NCBI GenBank assembly: GCA_022827625.1
Contig: JAJEIE010000033.1
Span: forward strand, 124,001 to 188,000
DNA from: Candidatus Poribacteria bacterium
GTDB taxonomy: Bacteria; Poribacteria; WGA-4E; WGA-3G
Reading direction: 5' to 3'
Length of the DNA: 64,000 nt
The translations under genes were made by a program, and so were the position numbers. The notes below the pieces were generated by a model. That model was not told the origin of the DNA, did not search any database, and saw only the letters and a list, made by a program, of their open reading frames with translations. Below are positions 34,223 to 43,718 of this stretch, piece by piece (position 1 is the first letter of the stretch; the number at the start of each line of letters is the position of its first letter).

Positions 34223-34820
34223 CGGAATTCTCCTTAAAAATGTTACACCTATGTAACATTGCGTTACGTTGGTTATGGGTGATAAACCCAGTGCCTGTAA
34301 GGGTTTGTAGCGGTTTTGCTTTTAATGCGCTCCGGTGAAAAAAAAATAATTTTTCGGGAGATGTCGCATTTTACGCATTCAGCAGATGTGAGTAATTATA
34401 GTCATAGGACAATTAACGATAGCGTATAATAAGGACAAAATGTTTTTCGCTCCTAATGTAAATATAAACTTAATTTACAATTACATCTATATAATAGCAT
34501 ATATATTTGAGTAATTCAAATTTATTTTTTATTTTTTGTCTGAATGCACATCGCATTTGGGTGAGTACACCGCAAATCGCGGATTTTCACGGATGCGGCG
34601 GATGGCGCGGATTTTGGATTTTCTGTGTATTCGACGCGTTTCGTCATGTGTTGGGTTTCACTGGATAGGTCGGCGATGGCGGGCGTGTTGATGGCGTTGT
34701 TTATTGTCTGAATCACGGATTTACGCGGATTCGGCGGATGGCGCGGATTAGATGCTCTTCTCAACAACGCTTTTTGTTATATCTGTCTGAATCGTGGATT
34801 GTCGCGGATTTTTGGATAGG
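34223..34820. other. AT-rich intergenic region with CGCGGATT repeats
   Basis: About 600 bases. The left half is AT-rich (34330-34540) with no gene. The right half has TGTCTGAATCNCGGATT-like units near 34538, 34707 and 34787 with GGCGGATGGCGCGGATT. The first unit is split by a 31-bp element at 34544-34574. Short open frames here are repeat-derived. Confidence 0.75.
34544..34574. repeat. 31-bp mobile-looking repeat (family D) inserted in a CGCGGATT repeat
   Basis: ATGCACATCGCATTTGGGTG to ACACCGCA interrupts TGTCTGA / AATCGCGGATTTTC. Uninterrupted units of this host repeat lie at about 34707 and 34787. Confidence 0.88.
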
Positions 34821-35186
34821 TTACTGAAAAAATACCCACGAGATCGCTGCATTTTGGTCTGCTTGTGTTAGAAAGACTGCTGGCTCTGTTTCGGACGGTT
34901 TTCTATTCCGTAAATGCTGCATGAGTTCATCGTCACTATCGTCTTCGTCTTCATCTCTGAGAAAGAATGGCATCAAATGTGGTGGTACGTCATGTTCTCG
35001 TAGCATCATTTCCTCTAATTCTGATTTGCTAAGTGCGGTCGAAACATGCCCATTCAAAGGAGAGCCTTCCGGTACTGTATACACAAAGCCTTGATTCATT
35101 GCTTGCGCGATTTTGTGTTGGTGTTCGCGTTCTTCTTCGTTAAGAATTACGCCTTCTTGCCAATAGTGAGCGAATTGAGGTTTCAT
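34821..35186 (-). CDS. Hypothetical acidic protein
   Basis: 121 aa from ATG 35186 (AAAGGAAAG 6-8 bases upstream); an alternative GTG start at 35216 adds 10 residues. It contains an acidic run RDEDEDDSDDEL and an amphipathic segment EEEREHQHKIAQAMNQG. No family recognised. It sits between two repeat-rich gaps, upstream of none of its neighbours in the same operon. Confidence 0.55.
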   Translation of the reverse strand: MKPQFAHYWQEGVILNEEEREHQHKIAQAMNQGFVYTVPEGSPLNGHVSTALSKSELEEMMLREHDVPPHLMPFFLRDEDEDDSDDELMQHLRNRKPSETEPAVFLTQADQNAAISWVFFQ

Positions 35187-35243
35187 TTCTATCTTTCCTT
35201 TCTCGGTGAGTTTCACGTTTCTTGTCTTCCATGTAGAGTATTA

Positions 35244-35373
35244 CTAGTGTTTTGTCAACCTTGAGTTGAAGGGCGGTTCGTAGTAGTGCGATTTATCGCA
35301 CGTTCCAAACGGGCAATGAATTGCCCTACTACAAACAGATAGACCCATCAGTTAAAATTTGACAAAACACTAG
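35244..35373. mobile_element. MITE-like element with perfect 15-bp terminal inverted repeats
   Basis: Ends CTAGTGTTTTGTCAA (35244-35258) and TTGACAAAACACTAG (35359-35373) are perfect inverted repeats. Inside is a family A repeat (GTAGTAGTGCGATTTATCGC and GGGCAATGAATTGCCC). There is no coding capacity. A relative lies at about 47129-47363. Confidence 0.8.
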
Positions 35374-35400
35374 CTGTTATTCCGCGAGAGAGTCTGTGAT

Positions 35401-37029
35401 TTATGGTCTTGGAATCTCTTTCATTTGTGTATCCAACCATCTCATAATTTCAGCATTCATTCTGTGCGGATAGACACATAGGAAGAGAAGCAAAAGAATT
35501 GGATCATTTTTGATAGTTGGTGGGATACATGTTCCTTCCGATTCAAAAGATAATGCTTTTAATTCATCCCATTCTTGAGTCCGTTTAGGAATTACAGTTT
35601 TATTCGTGCCTTTTTCACACCTCCATCTATAGAATTCACAGGAATTTCCAGGTTCAAAGGATACAAATGCTAATCTCGTAACATCAGGCCAAAGAGATTT
35701 CATAGTTTGCTTCCGGTTTGTGCGGACAAATAAGTGAACAAGTCCTTCTAATGTATAGGAGTGACCAGTAAAGGTTTCCTCGAGAGAATCCTCACCGGGG
35801 CCAAGAATGGGCGCAAGAAGGTGCGGAAGGATGTCCTCCGCCTCATAGTAAGGGGTAGCAAGAAATTTTTTTCCCATTGGGTGATTTAGTTCACATATTA
35901 ATAAAATTAAATCTTGGAGCAGAGTTTTTGGTTCGATCGTCGCATCAATTTTCCGAAAATACCAAAGAAAGGCGAGATATTGAGGTATCGCTGCCTCTCC
36001 CCATAATTTTAGCTGGCTGCGTTTTTCTCTACAAAATTCACGGAGAAAATCGTCTATCTCATCTTTATCTATCTCGTCTCTACACCGCCATAACGCATAG
36101 ATGCTCATTAGTGCCAATAACCATGTCACACGGACCCTGTAAATATAAGAATCCGCTAAAATATCACCCTCTATAAGTTCTTCTCGCCCCCTAATCTCAT
36201 CACAGAGATGCGCCAAGGAGTTGTAGAGTGATTGGGTTGCAATTTCAACCTCATTTTTGTATGTTCTGCTAGGCAGATTCCATTTTTCCGCGAGTGCCAG
36301 AACATACGCTATGTAAAGCACCCATGCCTCAATTTCGGCTGCATGGTTATTTTCGTTGGAAAAACTCGAAATAGCAATCGCGCATAGAATCCCAGCACTT
36401 GCTATAACACGGGCACAATAATTTTCAGAAGGTGCTTTTTCACCATCGCGAAGTTTTAGAGGAAAAGTAGATTCAAACAAGGACGCAAGTTTTTCCTTTG
36501 GAAGAACCCCTTTGCCGTTTTCAAGAAACATTTCAAGGAAGGTTTTTGTATCGGTTAATTCCGAGGGCCACAGATTAATTCCTAATTTCTTTGCTTTGCT
36601 CGCAAGTTCGTCTCGAACAATAGTCTTCAAATGAAAATTGGTCCCTATCTGGTTCTTCCATGTTCGATTTTTATCATCTATTAAACGGCTGGCCTCTTCG
36701 TGGATTTTTCCATTCGTGACGAAATATGATCTGTGATGACTTGAGGTGTTGATCGATGGATGGATTATTTTTCCAAAAACCAATTTATCTATCTGCGGAC
36801 TTATATCGTTTGCCCACTTGCCTAAAGATATGTTACCAGTTTTCAACTGAAAAGCACAAGGCGTTCCATCAGGAGCGATAGTTATAATGTCTTTTCCCAT
36901 TTCCATGGAATTGTGTCTCGTAAGATGAATTATTGTATGGCCCTCGGCGGATAACATATAACAAAAAGGTTTCTCAAACGACCGTTCGGTTGCTTTATCC
37001 AACCAATTTTCGATTATTCTCTCTAACAC
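35401..37029 (-). CDS. Putative PD-(D/E)XK-type nuclease or defence protein
   Basis: 542 aa. The N-terminal 70 residues show a nuclease-like core: ERSFEKPFCYMLSAEGH, then GKD47IITIAPDG and FQ61LK63TGN, consistent with the D...(E/Q)-x-K variant of PD-(D/E)XK seen in Mrr-like enzymes. The remaining 450 residues are mainly helical with no named domain. The start overlaps the end of the upstream 198-aa gene by 35 bases, so the two are coupled. Location next to a type III restriction-modification system suggests a DNA defence role; this is inference. Confidence 0.6.
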   Translation of the reverse strand: MLERIIENWLDKATERSFEKPFCYMLSAEGHTIIHLTRHNSMEMGKDIITIAPDGTPCAFQLKTGNISLGKWANDISPQIDKLVFGKIIHPSINTSSHHRSYFVTNGKIHEEASRLIDDKNRTWKNQIGTNFHLKTIVRDELASKAKKLGINLWPSELTDTKTFLEMFLENGKGVLPKEKLASLFESTFPLKLRDGEKAPSENYCARVIASAGILCAIAISSFSNENNHAAEIEAWVLYIAYVLALAEKWNLPSRTYKNEVEIATQSLYNSLAHLCDEIRGREELIEGDILADSYIYRVRVTWLLALMSIYALWRCRDEIDKDEIDDFLREFCREKRSQLKLWGEAAIPQYLAFLWYFRKIDATIEPKTLLQDLILLICELNHPMGKKFLATPYYEAEDILPHLLAPILGPGEDSLEETFTGHSYTLEGLVHLFVRTNRKQTMKSLWPDVTRLAFVSFEPGNSCEFYRWRCEKGTNKTVIPKRTQEWDELKALSFESEGTCIPPTIKNDPILLLLFLCVYPHRMNAEIMRWLDTQMKEIPRP

Positions 37030-37591
37030 GCCATTCCTCCCTTTTTCGCTCTATGAGTGCCTTAAAACGCCTATTAATCTCGGGATCAGTCTTGGCTCGT
37101 TCAACAACTTCAACAAATGCCGGATACAACTTAGGACCAACAGCAAATGTTAAACCACTTGGATTTCCTGCTTCATCAAAAGATATGTGCATCTCTTCCA
37201 ACCCCTCGAAAAGCAAATCGATTGTTAAGGGTCCTCCATCAGAGGAAGTCACATTACCAACTTCTTCTGCTGCTTCACTAAGTGTTTTATAGAATAATTT
37301 CTTGATTTGTTCAGTCATTTCTTTTACCATATCATCAATTTTATTCAAGACCATCTCGTGAGTCATTGTCTCAACATCCGTCCACTTCACCTCTAGTTTA
37401 GCTGTTGCTTTCTCCATCTTCACTTCTTCACACGAACCATTTGCATAAATGGTGATGGATTTGTTTCCCTCAAAAATCATTACTTTGGGGGCATCAGCGA
37501 CCGGTCCCAGATGCAATAATTCGGCTTTTTTCCTTTCAGAATCAAGCATTTTTTTTAACTTTTCTTTCGTTTTGAGAAAATCCGGCAACAT
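36995..37591 (-). CDS. Protein of unknown function coupled to the nuclease-like gene
   Basis: 198 aa. It starts ATG 37591 with GGAATAAAT upstream, 77 bases after the Res gene ends. Highly charged, with a helical N-terminus (TKEKLKKMLDSERKKAELL), a beta-rich middle (KVMIFEGNKSITIYANGS) and a basic C-terminus (LIERKREEWRVRENNRKL). No family recognised. It overlaps the downstream 542-aa gene by 35 bases. The two probably act together. Confidence 0.65.
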   Translation of the reverse strand: MLPDFLKTKEKLKKMLDSERKKAELLHLGPVADAPKVMIFEGNKSITIYANGSCEEVKMEKATAKLEVKWTDVETMTHEMVLNKIDDMVKEMTEQIKKLFYKTLSEAAEEVGNVTSSDGGPLTIDLLFEGLEEMHISFDEAGNPSGLTFAVGPKLYPAFVEVVERAKTDPEINRRFKALIERKREEWRVRENNRKLVG

Positions 37592-37668
37592 ATTTATTCC
37601 TTTCTAACATCAGAATTTCCGGTGTGCTATGAGGGACCAACATTTGAATATTATCCGTTCAGTCCAAC

Positions 37669-40248
37669 TTATTCTGTTGCAAGTCGCAGTATTTCACTGA
37701 GTTTTTCCTTGAATTGATCCCTTACCTGTTTACTATAGAATTGCCCAACAGCGAGAATTCGGTATTTATGATTATCAACAAGTATATGAGTGATACCTTG
37801 TTCCTGTATTGATTTTAGAAATGTCTCTTTCCATTCATCGCGTTTTTCAAGGAAGCCGCCTTTGGGTTCGATGAATAGTTGATATGTGGTTGTTTCCCCG
37901 TTTTTCTGAAGCAGAAACAGCACGAAGTCAGGTTCAAAAGCACGTCCATCCTCAAAGTTATAGATTGCGAAATGTCTTTCATTGCGAACGAGATAGATCT
38001 CGTCGTATGGTTGTGGTAAATTTTTTATCCATTCATCAATAATTTTTACGAGGTCTCGTTCTTCGCTGGTGCCATAAAGTCCATTATACGCGAGCCATTT
38101 TTTCTTTTTTACAAATTTCTTATTAAATGTGCGGCTTTGCTTATTGATACGCGAGTTGCTTTTGTTGAATTTGAGTATTTTGTCATCAAAAATCTCTTGA
38201 ATAGGTTTCATCTGAAAGTCTGTTGTGCCTTCGTATTCCGTAAAACTATCTTGCATTTCAGTTTCAATTTTCTGTAGCAGATCACAACACGCCTTGAGCT
38301 TATCATGAGGATAGTCATGCAGCTGATATAATTGTTGGGTCTGCCCTCTGAATTTGATAGTTAACCCGCCTAAATAGTCCTGTGATGTCCGAAAGACTTC
38401 CATAGAACGTAGATTTGGGAAAAATCGTGTAAGTTTGTTAAATCTGAAAAAAGGATTACGTGCAATGGCAGCCTGAACGATATTGTGTTCAATATCTACA
38501 AGTGGTACATCTTTAGTATTAAGTTCTGTTATTTCGTATGTGTCGCTGTCGTCAAGTATCCTTGTTGCTGCACCGCTTCCTGCGGAGAGTGTATGTTCAT
38601 GATATTTCCGTTTGATACTTAATGTAGTTAAATCATCAAAAGAGTTCACCTGTTGCAGGTCTTTTCGCACTTTTTTATTCAACCAGATGAACCCTTGTCT
38701 ATAGAGTTGCGATTTCTTAAAAGACTTTTTACGTTTCACGTTTTTTCTCACAACTTTTTCGTCCATCAGCCCTCGTTTGACCAACTCGTTTTTTATCTCG
38801 GTGATATAAGGTGAATCGTTCATGCTGTGATAGTGGAGTTCTTCAATCACTCGGAGATTGTTCTTCATGTCTTTGTCAAATTTACGTTTATACTTGTCGT
38901 CGTGTTCTTGTAGCGTAAACGGGAAATAGCGCGCCCCGCGTCCAATGAGTTGTGCCTCCGCTGTTGGTGTTGAGTTTTTGGTGCCCCCGGTATCATAACA
39001 ACGAACGATGTCAAACAGATTAAGCACGTCCCATCCCTCACTCAGCATCTGTACAGCAAAGATTGCCCGTATCGCGTTGTGTTCAAGCCTGTTCACTTCT
39101 AATTGATAATTCTCTCTTTCCTCTTTAGAGTTTACAGCAAGGCAATATTTTTCTTCAAAGTTTTCTCTTAGAAAACGCGCGATCTCATCTGAACTAATTT
39201 GCTGCCCGTCAAAGTAGCGAAAAGCGCGTTTGATGATGGAAACTTCAGACTGGCGTATTGTGTCAATCTGGGTGCCGGTGAGGTTTTCTATAAGTTTGTG
39301 GAAGTCGTCTTTGTTCTGTTTGGATTCACATATTTTTTTGCTTTTAAACAGAATAACGGGTTTGAGTGGTATACCGTTATTTGTAGCAACAGTATGCTTG
39401 TAATAATGGAGTATTATCGCTTGCAGCATACGATCTAAGAGTCCGAAATCAGATCGAACAATCGAGATGTCTTTTGAGTATTTGTCATTTCGGAATTTTA
39501 CTAAATCGTATTGATATATGATTTTATCTTTATACTTCTCAACAATTGCCTCATTACTTTCCTCAAATGTCGCACTAAATCCCAATAACAGGTTCTGATC
39601 GTTAGCCTTAAATACCTTTTCAACAGTGTTTTCCCAAGACGGTTTTTGTTTTTCAAATGGTAAATCCATCTGTTCCTTTGTCTCAACGTTGAGGTGGTGC
39701 ACTTCATCAGAAAGTAGCACAATTTTCTTTTTCTCGAAATCATCAAAAGTTAAGCCATTCTCTCTTGCAGTACTCAAATTACTGTGTAATTTCTGTATAG
39801 TGGTAAAACAGATATTGATGTTATCGAGGTTTGCACCTTCAAAATTTTCTACCTTGTCTATAGTGATCTGTTCCCCGTTCAAATAGATGTATTCATTGAA
39901 TAGGTATTTTTTTGACTCTTGATTTAGGAAGTTGTCTTTTGTTTTTTCAATGATATTATCTGCATTGACGAAAAAGAGGAAATTCCGATACCCTTGCTCA
40001 TATAGATAAAGCATCAGCCCCGCCATGATAAGCGTTTTACCGCTACCAGTTGCCATATTGAAAAAAAGATGCTTCGGCATCGGGTTGCCGGAGACTCCAT
40101 TATGGTAGCCATGAATAAACCTCGCAAACGCTTCTATTTGATAGTCGCGGAGTGGAAAATTGGGGTTCAGATTTTGCGTAATACTCTGCGGCATCTGTTT
40201 ATTTATGACATTATTCTTAGAAAGTATCTCCAGTATTTGATCAAGCAT
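37669..40248 (-). CDS. Type III restriction enzyme Res subunit (helicase-nuclease)
   Basis: 859 aa from ATG 40248; the frame extends to 40368 but AGGAGGTG lies 9 bases upstream of 40248 and the upstream part overlaps Mod. Superfamily 2 helicase: Walker A ATGSGKT at 66-72, Walker B VLLSDEVHHLN (variant SDEVHH), motif VI region QLIGRGARYFPF. C-terminal endonuclease motif PDFVLFLL...LFIEPKGG (PD-x-ExK). ATP-dependent translocation and cutting of DNA when two unmodified sites are met. The Mod stop overlaps its start by 8 bases, giving a classic mod-res operon. Confidence 0.93.
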   Translation of the reverse strand: MLDQILEILSKNNVINKQMPQSITQNLNPNFPLRDYQIEAFARFIHGYHNGVSGNPMPKHLFFNMATGSGKTLIMAGLMLYLYEQGYRNFLFFVNADNIIEKTKDNFLNQESKKYLFNEYIYLNGEQITIDKVENFEGANLDNINICFTTIQKLHSNLSTARENGLTFDDFEKKKIVLLSDEVHHLNVETKEQMDLPFEKQKPSWENTVEKVFKANDQNLLLGFSATFEESNEAIVEKYKDKIIYQYDLVKFRNDKYSKDISIVRSDFGLLDRMLQAIILHYYKHTVATNNGIPLKPVILFKSKKICESKQNKDDFHKLIENLTGTQIDTIRQSEVSIIKRAFRYFDGQQISSDEIARFLRENFEEKYCLAVNSKEERENYQLEVNRLEHNAIRAIFAVQMLSEGWDVLNLFDIVRCYDTGGTKNSTPTAEAQLIGRGARYFPFTLQEHDDKYKRKFDKDMKNNLRVIEELHYHSMNDSPYITEIKNELVKRGLMDEKVVRKNVKRKKSFKKSQLYRQGFIWLNKKVRKDLQQVNSFDDLTTLSIKRKYHEHTLSAGSGAATRILDDSDTYEITELNTKDVPLVDIEHNIVQAAIARNPFFRFNKLTRFFPNLRSMEVFRTSQDYLGGLTIKFRGQTQQLYQLHDYPHDKLKACCDLLQKIETEMQDSFTEYEGTTDFQMKPIQEIFDDKILKFNKSNSRINKQSRTFNKKFVKKKKWLAYNGLYGTSEERDLVKIIDEWIKNLPQPYDEIYLVRNERHFAIYNFEDGRAFEPDFVLFLLQKNGETTTYQLFIEPKGGFLEKRDEWKETFLKSIQEQGITHILVDNHKYRILAVGQFYSKQVRDQFKEKLSEILRLATE

Positions 40249-42127
40249 CTGATTCATCACCTCCTTTAGTAGCGTAGAAGTCCGCATTGAGTTGTTTATC
40301 GGATTCGCTGACCTTGTGGGTTTCGTCCTTGATCTCAGAGAGATTGACATAGAGTTGGTTCTTATCAAGTTGCTTCATCAGTTCCTGTTTCTGTTTATCA
40401 AGATCGTCTATTTTGATGAATTCTTCTTCTGCCTGCTCAGGTGCTTTCGGGTTGATATACCAATTGAGAATAGATTTGCGTGGCATCTTTCGCCAGATTT
40501 TAAGGAGTTGTTCGGTGGATTCTGCAGACTGGATATGTTCCATATAAGTTTCGTTGTATGCCTTCAGTTCGCAAGAGAGGAAACGCCGGTCGGTGATGTT
40601 CTCTTGCACAATAAATTTTTCTAATCGCCTTTTGCATACCGTTATATGTTCTTCTAACTGCTCAACAAGGATGAATCGTCGGTTCCCGCCATCCTGATTG
40701 TTCAATTGTAGAACCGCTTGGCCTGTCGTACCTGAACCGGCGAAGAAGTCAAGAATGATCGCATCTTTATCTTTTTGAAAGAAAGTGGCACCGAGTATGA
40801 TTTCTTTTAGTAAGGAAGTCGGCTTTGGAAAAGCAAAAGTATCCTCACCCATAAGATCCTTTAATTCATTTTTACCATCGGCATTCAAGTGCTTTAGGAC
40901 AGAGTAAAACTTTGATCCATCTTGTTCCAGGGCCCTATACCTACCGACAACAGTTTTATTTTTTTCTTTTTTCAAAAGGATGTATTGACCGTCTTCTATT
41001 CCCTTGTCAATTTCATCTTTCTTTGCTTTTCCTTTAATCCTCTCAATATCTTCATAGTAACAAGTCCCATATTTTCCAAATTCCTTTCTTAACCAGTCTT
41101 CCTCAATCCAATATTTTTCGCCATCTTTTTCGACAATTTTGCCTCTGATATCTTTGGGCTTTCTCAAAGGTTCAAAATTTTTAATCTTTTTTGCATAAGT
41201 CAATAAATAATCGTGTCCTTTTACAACTTGTTTAGCAAGCCCACCACCTTCTGCACGTATTACTACAAAATTGGAAACGAAATTCTCATCTCCAAAAATT
41301 TCGTCCATTATAACTTTCAAATATGCTTGTTCATTATCATCGCAACTTGCAAAGATCACTCCATCATCTGTCAATAGTTCCCTTGCCACTTCCAATCGGT
41401 TTCTCATAAATGTAAGCCAACTGGAATGGTTAAATTTATCGTTGTATCCAAATGAATCTTTTCCGGTATTATAGGGTGGGTCAATATAAATGACTTTGAT
41501 TTTTTCGTAGAATTGTTTTTTTAGGGTGTGGAGTGCGATGAGGTTGTTGCCCTTGATTATAAGGTTGTCGCGTATTGTGCCGTTTTCATCCCGCTGGATT
41601 TCTGTTACGTCCTCTTCACCTTCAACAGTGTAGCGTTTCCAGTTGGTAAGCACTTTTGGGTCGAACATCTGATTTATTTCGTCCGGTGCGAGAATTTCAT
41701 TGAAGAAGATTTCATCTTGCTTCCACTGTTCCTTTTGCTTTCGTTGTTCCTTTGTTTGCCCGCCCTCAAGGACACAATCCTTGTATGGCCAGACGAGTGA
41801 GACTTCTCCGCGTTCTTGCAGGTATTTGCCGTCAATGTTCAATTGGACCTTGTTTTTGAATTTCGTATACGACTTGTCTAGGAAGTTTACATCATTGAGA
41901 TAGGCAACGAATTTATTATTGTCGAAAATCCAGCGTCCTGCGATTTCCTCAAAGAACGCTGTAGCGACGGTATCATCGCTGAGTAATAGAGTGATTAAGT
42001 CTTTGTCGAGATCGTAAGCGCGTCGTTTGATGCGTTCCTGTAGCAGCTCCCCTGTATCATCATCAACAAAGTCGTTCTCTGTTTTGAGAAGTTGGGTAAA
42101 TTTTTCGTCAAATGTTTTTTCGGACAT
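40241..42127 (-). CDS. Type III DNA methyltransferase Mod subunit
   Basis: 628 aa. N6-adenine methyltransferase of beta class: catalytic IDPPYNTG (D216-P-P-Y219) comes before SAM-binding DFFAGSGTTG, the typical order of type III Mod proteins. The central region between the two motifs is the variable target-recognition domain (about 300-440); it is Lys-rich and AT-rich in the DNA compared with the rest, as expected for a swapped recognition domain. Works with Res for restriction and alone for methylation. AAAGGGG stands about 10 bases before ATG 42127. Confidence 0.94.
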   Translation of the reverse strand: MSEKTFDEKFTQLLKTENDFVDDDTGELLQERIKRRAYDLDKDLITLLLSDDTVATAFFEEIAGRWIFDNNKFVAYLNDVNFLDKSYTKFKNKVQLNIDGKYLQERGEVSLVWPYKDCVLEGGQTKEQRKQKEQWKQDEIFFNEILAPDEINQMFDPKVLTNWKRYTVEGEEDVTEIQRDENGTIRDNLIIKGNNLIALHTLKKQFYEKIKVIYIDPPYNTGKDSFGYNDKFNHSSWLTFMRNRLEVARELLTDDGVIFASCDDNEQAYLKVIMDEIFGDENFVSNFVVIRAEGGGLAKQVVKGHDYLLTYAKKIKNFEPLRKPKDIRGKIVEKDGEKYWIEEDWLRKEFGKYGTCYYEDIERIKGKAKKDEIDKGIEDGQYILLKKEKNKTVVGRYRALEQDGSKFYSVLKHLNADGKNELKDLMGEDTFAFPKPTSLLKEIILGATFFQKDKDAIILDFFAGSGTTGQAVLQLNNQDGGNRRFILVEQLEEHITVCKRRLEKFIVQENITDRRFLSCELKAYNETYMEHIQSAESTEQLLKIWRKMPRKSILNWYINPKAPEQAEEEFIKIDDLDKQKQELMKQLDKNQLYVNLSEIKDETHKVSESDKQLNADFYATKGGDESDA

Positions 42128-42722
42128 TTACTGATAACCCCTTTCAATTATTACTTGTTTTTGGCGTTTTGCCTTTTATGGATTAGTTTAGACGGGACAG
42201 AAATTCCTCACAGTTGGGCTAAATTAGGTTACATAGTATCACTTTCACAATGGACGGGGCACAACGCGGGATACATTGCGGTGAGAATACTGCCCACGAG
42301 CTGAGAAATAGTATAGCAAATTTGACATCGAATGTCAAATACTTTTCAAGTCCAAAACGACTTATTACGTAACGATTAGGAAGTTGATTTAATCTGTTCA
42401 ACTTCCTTGATTCCAGAAGATTTAATATTGGATAGATTGATTATGATGCCTCACTCAAAAGATTGCTCTTGGGCACCGATGTTCTAATGGACAAGGTAGA
42501 CCTGACGAGGCATTAGGCAGCGCGGATGTTGTCGGAATCAGGATTTCTGGGATTTGCAGGATTATGCTACCTTTTTTCGCTGTGGAATTTTAGGTCGTTA
42601 TTTCTAATTGACTTGGCAGAGGTCCCAAAAATCGTGTATACTTTATTTGCGGTTTTCACAAAACCTTAGAAAATTAAATTGGAATACCAGCGTAGAAAGA
42701 AACAACACGAGGTGTAAAGCAA
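42128..42722. other. Divergent intergenic region with promoter
   Basis: About 595 bases between mod (minus) and the 42723 gene (plus). No credible gene. An ATGCCTCAC / GACGAGGCAT inverted repeat (about 42449 and 42507) is seen, and a promoter at 42613-42642. Confidence 0.6.
42613..42642 (+). promoter_or_regulatory. Sigma-70-type promoter
   Basis: TTGGCA (42613-42618), 18-base spacer, TATACT (42637-42642), about 80 bases before the 42723 gene. The promoter at 43894-43923 has the same design. Confidence 0.6.
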
Positions 42723-43505
42723 ATGTCTAAACCAATCGTATACCAATTGTCTGACTCGGAACTGAAAGAATGGCTTAAATATAGCAAGGATTTTCTTTCA
42801 GCCGTAGACGAAACCGTTGAATTAACTCCTTTTACTGCTTCAGGTTCTACCAAGCAAAAAATACTCAGGTTTTTGTTCATGGAGGTACGGGCTGCTGCGT
42901 ATGATATATGCGTTTTAGCAGAATCGTTACTTACTAATGACAGGCACCATTTTTCTCGCTCTATAGAGTCTGCAAGAAGGTCGATCTTGGAGAATATGAT
43001 AGATTATTTCTATATTTCTGAATCTGACGATTCCGTAGCGGAACAGCGCATGGACTTTATGGTCGTGGCAAATACCATAGATGATAATGAAAAGGAAAAA
43101 AAAGAAAAAACTTTTCAAAGGAAATATAAAGTTGGTGGGAGGGGCGACTTTTGGTCTGGTAAATCACGAAAAGAGAAGGTAGAGCAGGGCATATAGAAAT
43201 ATCCACCAGTTCATAACGAGAAATCTTTTGCTAATGTAGTGAAGTCCATGTTTGATTACCTTAACGAGCAAGTTCACGGAAATACTATAGGCGCATCATA
43301 TTTTACTTTTGACAAACATGGGGGATATGTAGACGAGTATTGTAGGCAAGTTGCATTAGGGCTTCTAACCTTATCGGTTCCTTTTTATGTTCTCACTCAC
43401 GCTTACTGTACTTTCAACGGCAGGAGAAGCGAAATAAAGCGTTTTAATTTTTTCTATTCATACCTTTGCAACCTCCTAATAAACGATTCAGAGGACACAC
43501 TATGA
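42723..43505 (+). pseudogene. DUF5677-like gene interrupted by an in-frame TAG
   Basis: Two open frames, 42723-43196 (157 aa) and 43239-43505 (88 aa), are in the same reading frame and are separated only by a single TAG at 43194-43196; the codons between the stop and GTG 43239 are all sense. Together they would make about 260 residues with SARRSILENMIDYFYISESD, FWSGKSRKEKVEQ and VHGNTIGASYF, a layout like DUF5677-type defence-associated proteins (low certainty). It is either a recent nonsense mutation, a sequencing error, or suppressed amber. It follows its own promoter and adjoins the type III system. Confidence 0.6.
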
Positions 43506-43652
43506 AGGTATTTAGAAACAGAAAATCTAGCACGGATTGTAGAGGGCGACTTGTTGCTCGGATGGAACATTATTGAGAAGCGATGCCGAGGCTAATGTCT
43601 AAGGCATTCTAAAGTCTACCGTAGTTTACAGTAAGTTTTAGAATTATGGGTA

Positions 43653-43671
43653 CGCAAACTAACAGTTTGCG
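43653..43671. repeat. Family B hairpin repeat
   Basis: CGCAAACTAACAGTTTGCG followed by GTACAAAAG, flanked by TTTTAGAATTA on the left and TAATTCTAAAA on the right, as if inserted into another palindrome. Confidence 0.88.
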
Positions 43672-43718
43672 GTACAAAAGAGGTGTTCAAGTAATTCTAA
43701 AATCTACTATAGTTTTCC

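Noticed and set aside
34522-34767. 81-aa minus-strand frame
   Set aside because: Composed of CGCGGATT repeats and the 31-bp element; Asn, Pro and Arg-rich translation with no protein-like pattern.
40249-40368. Longer N-terminus of the Res subunit
   Set aside because: It overlaps the Mod C-terminus in another frame and AGGAGGTG is placed for ATG 40248.
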